From: Candidatus Denitrolinea symbiosum
Lineage (GTDB): Bacteria > Chloroflexota > Anaerolineae > Anaerolineales > Villigracilaceae
DNA: 64,000 nt
Direction of reading: 5' to 3'
Assembly (NCBI GenBank): GCA_017312345.1
Contig: BLAA01000001.1
Location: forward strand, 372,001 to 436,000
Part shown: positions 60,283-64,000 of the stretch, one piece after another
How positions within the stretch are numbered: the first letter of the stretch is position 1
Layout of the letters: each line of letters opens with the position of its first letter
The notes under the pieces: model-generated
Seen by the model: only the letters and a program-made list of their open reading frames with translations
The model's database searches: none
What the model was told of the DNA's origin: nothing
Position numbers and translations under genes: made by a program

Positions 60283-61293
60283 TCACGGCGCGGAGGAAAC
60301 GCCGGTCTGGATGGAGCCGTCCGCGAGGCCGCGGCGGATTTGTTCGAGTCGTTCCCGGACCGAGGGCGGGACCTGCCTCTCGAGGCTGTGATACGGCCCG
60401 AGCGCGTACTCTCCCCGCTTTTCGCCGGGCAGGGATCTCTCAAAAACTGCCTGACGGATCAACGCGTACACCGCCGGGCCCGCCAGTTTGACGGCGCTGC
60501 TCAACACAAAGTCGGAAGCCTTCACCTGATAATACATGTCCTCGTCCGCGCCGATGACGTAGGCGCCGCCGGCGGCCGCGGTCTCCAGCGCGGCCTGGGC
60601 CGTCCCGCCTCCGGCCGCGAACAAAATATCCACGCCCTGGTCGAGCATATAGCGCGCCTGCTTTTCGCCCCACTGCGGATCGTTGAACAGTTCGCTCGGC
60701 GAGCCATCTTCTTTGTACATCACGCGTCCCCGCAGATCGGGGTTGGCGTAATGCACGCCGACGCGGAAACCCTCGCAATAGCGCCACATCGAGTGGATGC
60801 CTTTCGTCTCGCACAGCGCGGCGGCTTTGCCGGTCTGGGTGACGAGCGCGGCCAGCGCGCCGGCCAGGAATCCGCCCTGGTCTTCGGGGAAGGTGACGAC
60901 CGCCAGGTTGCGGCGGGGTTCGCCCGGGGGTTGGTCCACGCCGACGAAGCCGCGATTCGGCCACTCGTCCGCGGCGAGGCGGGTGTCTTCCTCCAAACCA
61001 AGGCCGACGGTGACGACGAGGTCGTAGCCGTCCAGCAGGAAAGTCTGGATGTTCTTGGCTCGGTCGCGCGCGTCCACCGTCGCGATGAAATCGGCGCGGT
61101 GGATGAGTCCCTCGTCCAGCGCCTGCTGCACGCCCTCCCAGGCAGATTGGTTGAGGCCGTGATCGTCCACCCCGCCATAGGAGGTGACGAGGCCGACGCA
61201 AAGAACGTCCCGCCGCGCGCAACCGGACAAGGCGGGAAGGTTGCACGCGGCGAGCAGGAAGCAGAGAAGAGCGGAGAGACGTCGGAATTTCAT
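60283..61293 (-). CDS. BMP-family binding lipoprotein 2
   Basis: A 336-residue lipoprotein, probably with lipobox LLAAC. The BMP fold shows LVTSYGGVDDHGLNQSAWEGV, LVVTVGLGL, GFVGVDQPP, GGFLAGALAALV and ILFAAGGGTAQAA. It is diverged from BMP 1 and has lost the long Pro linker. Its ATG overlaps the stop of the MFS gene (ATGA), so it is translated with MFS and TrmD, separately from BMP 1. The two could serve the same permease with different ligands. Confidence 0.88.
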   Translation of the reverse strand: MKFRRLSALLCFLLAACNLPALSGCARRDVLCVGLVTSYGGVDDHGLNQSAWEGVQQALDEGLIHRADFIATVDARDRAKNIQTFLLDGYDLVVTVGLGLEEDTRLAADEWPNRGFVGVDQPPGEPRRNLAVVTFPEDQGGFLAGALAALVTQTGKAAALCETKGIHSMWRYCEGFRVGVHYANPDLRGRVMYKEDGSPSELFNDPQWGEKQARYMLDQGVDILFAAGGGTAQAALETAAAGGAYVIGADEDMYYQVKASDFVLSSAVKLAGPAVYALIRQAVFERSLPGEKRGEYALGPYHSLERQVPPSVRERLEQIRRGLADGSIQTGVSSAP

Positions 61294-62585
61294 GCGGAGG
61301 CTTGCGGCGCGCCTCGTTTCACACCGCGCATGGAGAGGAGCGCGAATGTCATGAACACAAAGCTGAACAGCCACAGCCAGCGGTATTGATCGCCGAACGC
61401 GTCGACGACGATCCCGCCCAGGGTGGGGCCGAGGACCGCCGCCAGCTGGGACGAGAAGTAATACAGGCCGGTGTACGCGCCGATGCGCCGCTCGTCGCCG
61501 TGATCGTAGACCAGCGGCAGGCTGTTCACGTTCACCAGCGCCCAGAATCCGCCCACCGGCACGATGACGGCGATCAGGGTGGCCGTGTCGCGGATGACGA
61601 AGAAGCCGATCAGGATGAGCAGGGTCAGGCCGGTCAACCCGATCTGGATGACGCGTCCGCGCCCGTAGCGCGTGCCAAGATAGCCGGCCGGGACGGCGAA
61701 AATGATGAACGAGACGGTGACCAGCCCGGCGTAGATGGCGGCCGAGCCGGCCTTGATGCCGAGCGAGAAAACGGCAAAGGAGGAAAGTCCGGTTTCCAGG
61801 GCGTTGAAGGCCATGAACCAGAACAGGATGCTGAGCAGGACGAAGAGTCCGCTTTTATCGGGATTGCTGAACAGGACGCGCACATTGTCCAGGATGCCGG
61901 GATTCGGCTCGCGGGCTTCGGCGGCGTTTCCCCCGGCCAGTTGGCGCGGCTCTTTGACGAAGATGAGCGCGACGACGAGCGCGATGGTCGTTGCGATCGC
62001 GCCGCCGATGAATGGAGCCTCCCGGCCCAGCGCGTTGAACAACATTCCGCCGCCGAAGTAGGCCAGCAGGCCGCCCACGCCGCCCATGAAGTTGATCACG
62101 CCGTTGGCTTTGCTGCGGTCGTTCTTCTCGAACAGGTCGCCCAGCCAGGCGACGGTGGGAGAGCGAAACAGCGCCATCCCAAAATCGGTAATGACGATGA
62201 ACATGGAGAGCGCGAGGAGGGACTGCGCCGCGGGAATGAAGATGAAGCTCAGCAGGGCGATCGGCGCGCCGAGCAGGATCCATCCCTTGCGGCGGCCAAA
62301 GCGGTTCCAGGTGCGGTCGCTTTTTGCGCCGGCCCAGGGGGCGATGAACATATTCAGGATGTTGTCCCAGGTCATAATGAACAACGCCAGGCTGGGAGCC
62401 AGTCCAAACCCGACGATATCGGGAAGAGAACGGCCCTCGGCGAGCAGCTGCCGCTCGAACTCAGGGTTGCCGGCCTGCAAGAAGAGAGGGATGAACTGGT
62501 TGAAGACCGGCCAGATGATGCTGATGCCGAGAAAACCGAAACCAAGCAGGAAGGTCTTGCCCCAGGGAAAACGTTTCTGTTCCAT
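61290..62585 (-). CDS. MFS transporter (SLC45/GPH-like)
   Basis: A 431-residue protein with 12 predicted helices. The loop APWAGAKSDRTWNRFGRRKGWI between helices 2 and 3 is typical of sugar-type MFS carriers, as is the second-half GYLGTRYGRGRVIQIG. Cargo unknown; sugars or nucleosides are plausible from context. GGAG lies 7-8 nt before the ATG. It is preceded by trmD and overlaps the BMP 2 start. Confidence 0.85.
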   Translation of the reverse strand: MEQKRFPWGKTFLLGFGFLGISIIWPVFNQFIPLFLQAGNPEFERQLLAEGRSLPDIVGFGLAPSLALFIMTWDNILNMFIAPWAGAKSDRTWNRFGRRKGWILLGAPIALLSFIFIPAAQSLLALSMFIVITDFGMALFRSPTVAWLGDLFEKNDRSKANGVINFMGGVGGLLAYFGGGMLFNALGREAPFIGGAIATTIALVVALIFVKEPRQLAGGNAAEAREPNPGILDNVRVLFSNPDKSGLFVLLSILFWFMAFNALETGLSSFAVFSLGIKAGSAAIYAGLVTVSFIIFAVPAGYLGTRYGRGRVIQIGLTGLTLLILIGFFVIRDTATLIAVIVPVGGFWALVNVNSLPLVYDHGDERRIGAYTGLYYFSSQLAAVLGPTLGGIVVDAFGDQYRWLWLFSFVFMTFALLSMRGVKRGAPQASA

Positions 62586-62586
62586 G

Positions 62587-63321
62587 CTATTCTCCTTTTT
62601 CTTGACTGATTTTACGCAGGAATTCTCGATCCTTTTCGGTCAATTCCGCTTTCTCCAACAGGTCGGGACGGCGCTGCCAGGTCCGCAGCAGGGACTGCTC
62701 GCGCCGCCATTTCTCGATCCGGGCGTGATCGCCGGAGAGGAGCGCTTCGGGGACGCGCTCGCCGCGAAACTCGGGCGGACGCGTGTAGTGCGGATGTTCG
62801 AGCAGGCCGCCGGCGTGCGAATCGTCGTCCGCGCCGGTGGGATCGCCGAGCGCGCCGGGCAGCAGGCGCGTCGCCGCGTCGATGAGGATGAGCGCGGGCA
62901 GTTCGCCGCCGGTGAGGACGTAATCGCCGACGGAGATCTCGTCTGTGGCGAGACGGCGGATGCGCTCGTCGAAGCCCTCGTAACGTCCGCAGACGAGAGC
63001 GACGCGTTCGTGCGCCGTCAACTCGCGGGCGACGGCTTGCGAGAAGACGCGTCCCTGCGGGGTAAGCAGGATGACCGGGACCCCGCTCGACGGTCCAAGC
63101 ACGGATTCGACCGCATCGAAGACCGGCCCGGGCTTCATCACCATCCCGCCGCCGCCGCCGTACGGCAGGTCGTCGGTGGTGTGATGCTTGTCGCGCGCCC
63201 AATCGCGGATGTTGTGCAGGCGCACGTCCAGCAATCCGCGCTGACGGGCGCGTTGAAGAATACTCGATTCAAGATAGGGGGGAAAGACTTCGGGCAGCAG
63301 GGTGAAGACCTCGAACTGCAT
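62587..63321 (-). CDS. trmD: tRNA (guanine-N1)-methyltransferase
   Basis: A 244-residue SPOUT methyltransferase that makes m1G37 in tRNA. Motifs: [50 protein letters not shown] and the knot segment [15 protein letters not shown]. No rpsP or rplS neighbour is present, unlike the classic cluster. TAAAAT lies 6 nt before the ATG and no Shine-Dalgarno is seen. Confidence 0.96.
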   Translation of the reverse strand: MQFEVFTLLPEVFPPYLESSILQRARQRGLLDVRLHNIRDWARDKHHTTDDLPYGGGGGMVMKPGPVFDAVESVLGPSSGVPVILLTPQGRVFSQAVARELTAHERVALVCGRYEGFDERIRRLATDEISVGDYVLTGGELPALILIDAATRLLPGALGDPTGADDDSHAGGLLEHPHYTRPPEFRGERVPEALLSGDHARIEKWRREQSLLRTWQRRPDLLEKAELTEKDREFLRKISQEKGE

Positions 63322-63327
63322 GAGCGG

Positions 63328-63333
63328 ATTTTA
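63328..63333 (-). promoter_or_regulatory. -10 box (TAAAAT) 6 nt before the trmD ATG
   Basis: Minus-strand TAAAAT in the 81-nt gap to the divergent TPR gene. No clear -35. Confidence 0.45.
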
Positions 63334-63367
63334 GCATAAGAACACGTTTAGAGTCGGCGGGCCTTGC

Positions 63368-63396
63368 TTGACGCTCGCCCTCACAAAAGGTAAGAT
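63368..63396 (+). promoter_or_regulatory. Promoter placing the transcription start at the TPR-gene ATG
   Basis: TTGACG (63368-63373), 17-bp spacer, TAAGAT (63391-63396), then 6 nt to the ATG at 63403. The expected start site falls on the A of the ATG. Confidence 0.65.
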
Positions 63397-63402
63397 GATT
63401 GC

Positions 63403-64000
63403 ATGTATTTAAGACGCAAGCCAAAATGGAGCATGACCCGCAAACGGTACCGGGTGAACTGGTTCATCGTATCCATGCTGACCATCGGGATCGCCATCAT
63501 GCTCTACGTGAACGCGGTCATCGTGCCTACCATCCCGCCGCCTTTCGTGCCGACAGCCACCCCCACGCGTTCGCCCGAATCGTACATCGTCGAAGCGGAA
63601 ACCGCCTTCAACGAGGGGCAGCTCGCCAGGGCAATTGACCTGTACCAGCAGGCCATCCGCTCCAACCCGCAGGACGCCGCGGCCTACACGTCGCTGGCGC
63701 GGGTGCAAATCTACGCGGGGAAGTACAAGGACGCGCAGGCCAGCGCGGAGGCCGCCCTCCTGCTGAATTCCAGCAACGCGCGCTCCCACGCCATGCGCGC
63801 CTGGGCGCTGGACTTTCAGGGCGACTATCTCGGAGCGGAGGCGGCCATCAAGCGCGCCCTCGAACTGGACCCGAACCTGGGCGTGACCCACGCGGTGTAC
63901 GTGGAGGTCCTGATCGACTCCTACCTTTCCGGCGGGGCCACCTTCGACAACCTCGCCCGGGCCGCGGAAGAATCGCGCCTGGCGCTCTCGCTCGATCCCA
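63403..64000 (+). CDS. Membrane-anchored TPR-repeat protein (3' end outside window)
   Basis: At least 199 residues. Short basic N-terminus, one membrane helix (about residues 18-40), a Pro/Thr linker, and TPR-type helices from about residue 65 (EAETAFNEGQLARAIDLYQQ, YTSLARVQIYAGKYKDAQAS, AMRAWALDFQGDYLGAEAA). The TPR region is probably outside the membrane and acts in protein binding. The promoter indicates a leaderless mRNA. Confidence 0.85.
   Translation, partial: MYLRRKPKWSMTRKRYRVNWFIVSMLTIGIAIMLYVNAVIVPTIPPPFVPTATPTRSPESYIVEAETAFNEGQLARAIDLYQQAIRSNPQDAAAYTSLARVQIYAGKYKDAQASAEAALLLNSSNARSHAMRAWALDFQGDYLGAEAAIKRALELDPNLGVTHAVYVEVLIDSYLSGGATFDNLARAAEESRLALSLDP

Overview
The window is GC-rich, gene-dense chromosome with no plasmid, phage or transposase genes. 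It most likely comes from a Chloroflexota bacterium of the class Anaerolineae. This is an inference from three things: a run of five Pro/Thr-rich lipoproteins with NBR1-type Ig-like domains, an FMN-riboswitch-controlled NMT1-like ABC importer of the RibXY type, and many short intergenic repeats of the kind common in Anaerolineae drafts. No rRNA or tRNA gene was recognised.

Layout. 1-9.5 kb: a truncated Ser/Thr kinase, a formylglycine-generating-enzyme-like protein, an M29 aminopeptidase, a fused dehydrogenase, an FAD oxidoreductase, a small membrane protein, a crotonase and an AAC(3)-like acetyltransferase. 9.5-23 kb: a secreted S33-type hydrolase, dnaE, a STAS-like protein, a cyclic-2,3-diphosphoglycerate-synthetase-like protein, argS, a class V aminotransferase, a universal stress protein, mobA and an AmmeMemoRadiSam radical SAM enzyme. 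23-27 kb: a peptide-type ABC importer (binding protein plus two permeases, no ATPase) whose binding protein is circularly permuted. 27-37 kb: rhomboid, gmk, fmdB-like, era, a YhhN protein, then a minus-strand run of xpt, HIT, guaA, a membrane protein, a vWA/FHA protein and a PP2C phosphatase. 37-43 kb: a chelatase gene with a -1 frameshift site, an FMN riboswitch, a riboflavin-type ABC importer and a small phosphatase. 43-50 kb: sbcD, SDR, GNAT-like, CitE-like, rdgB and queG. 49.6-54.6 kb: the five NBR1-Ig lipoproteins. 54.7-64 kb: a BMP-type nucleoside ABC importer with two binding proteins, an MFS carrier, trmD and a truncated TPR protein.

Four points stand out. (1) The binding protein at 23093-24847 has the canonical N-terminal segment of SBP_bac_5 moved to its C-terminus. 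(2) The chelatase gene at 37231-39293 carries an A9 slippery run that joins a ChlI-sized product to a ChlD-sized one by -1 frameshifting. (3) Short quasi-tandem micro-repeats lie at gene junctions and are also translated in frame (GuaA, the fused dehydrogenase, Xpt tail, vWA/FHA signal region, Era start and stop codons). (4) At eight genes without a usable Shine-Dalgarno a TATAAT-like box lies 6-8 nt before the start codon, which points to leaderless transcription.

Functional themes: nutrient import (peptide-type, riboflavin-type and nucleoside-type ABC systems), phosphoprotein signalling (kinase, FHA, PP2C, small DSP), cofactor metabolism (Mo cofactor, cobalt/magnesium chelation, flavin uptake, queuosine), and housekeeping genes for replication, translation and nucleotides. 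Many start positions were moved inward from the longest possible ORF because a Shine-Dalgarno or -10 box decides the start; each such case is noted.
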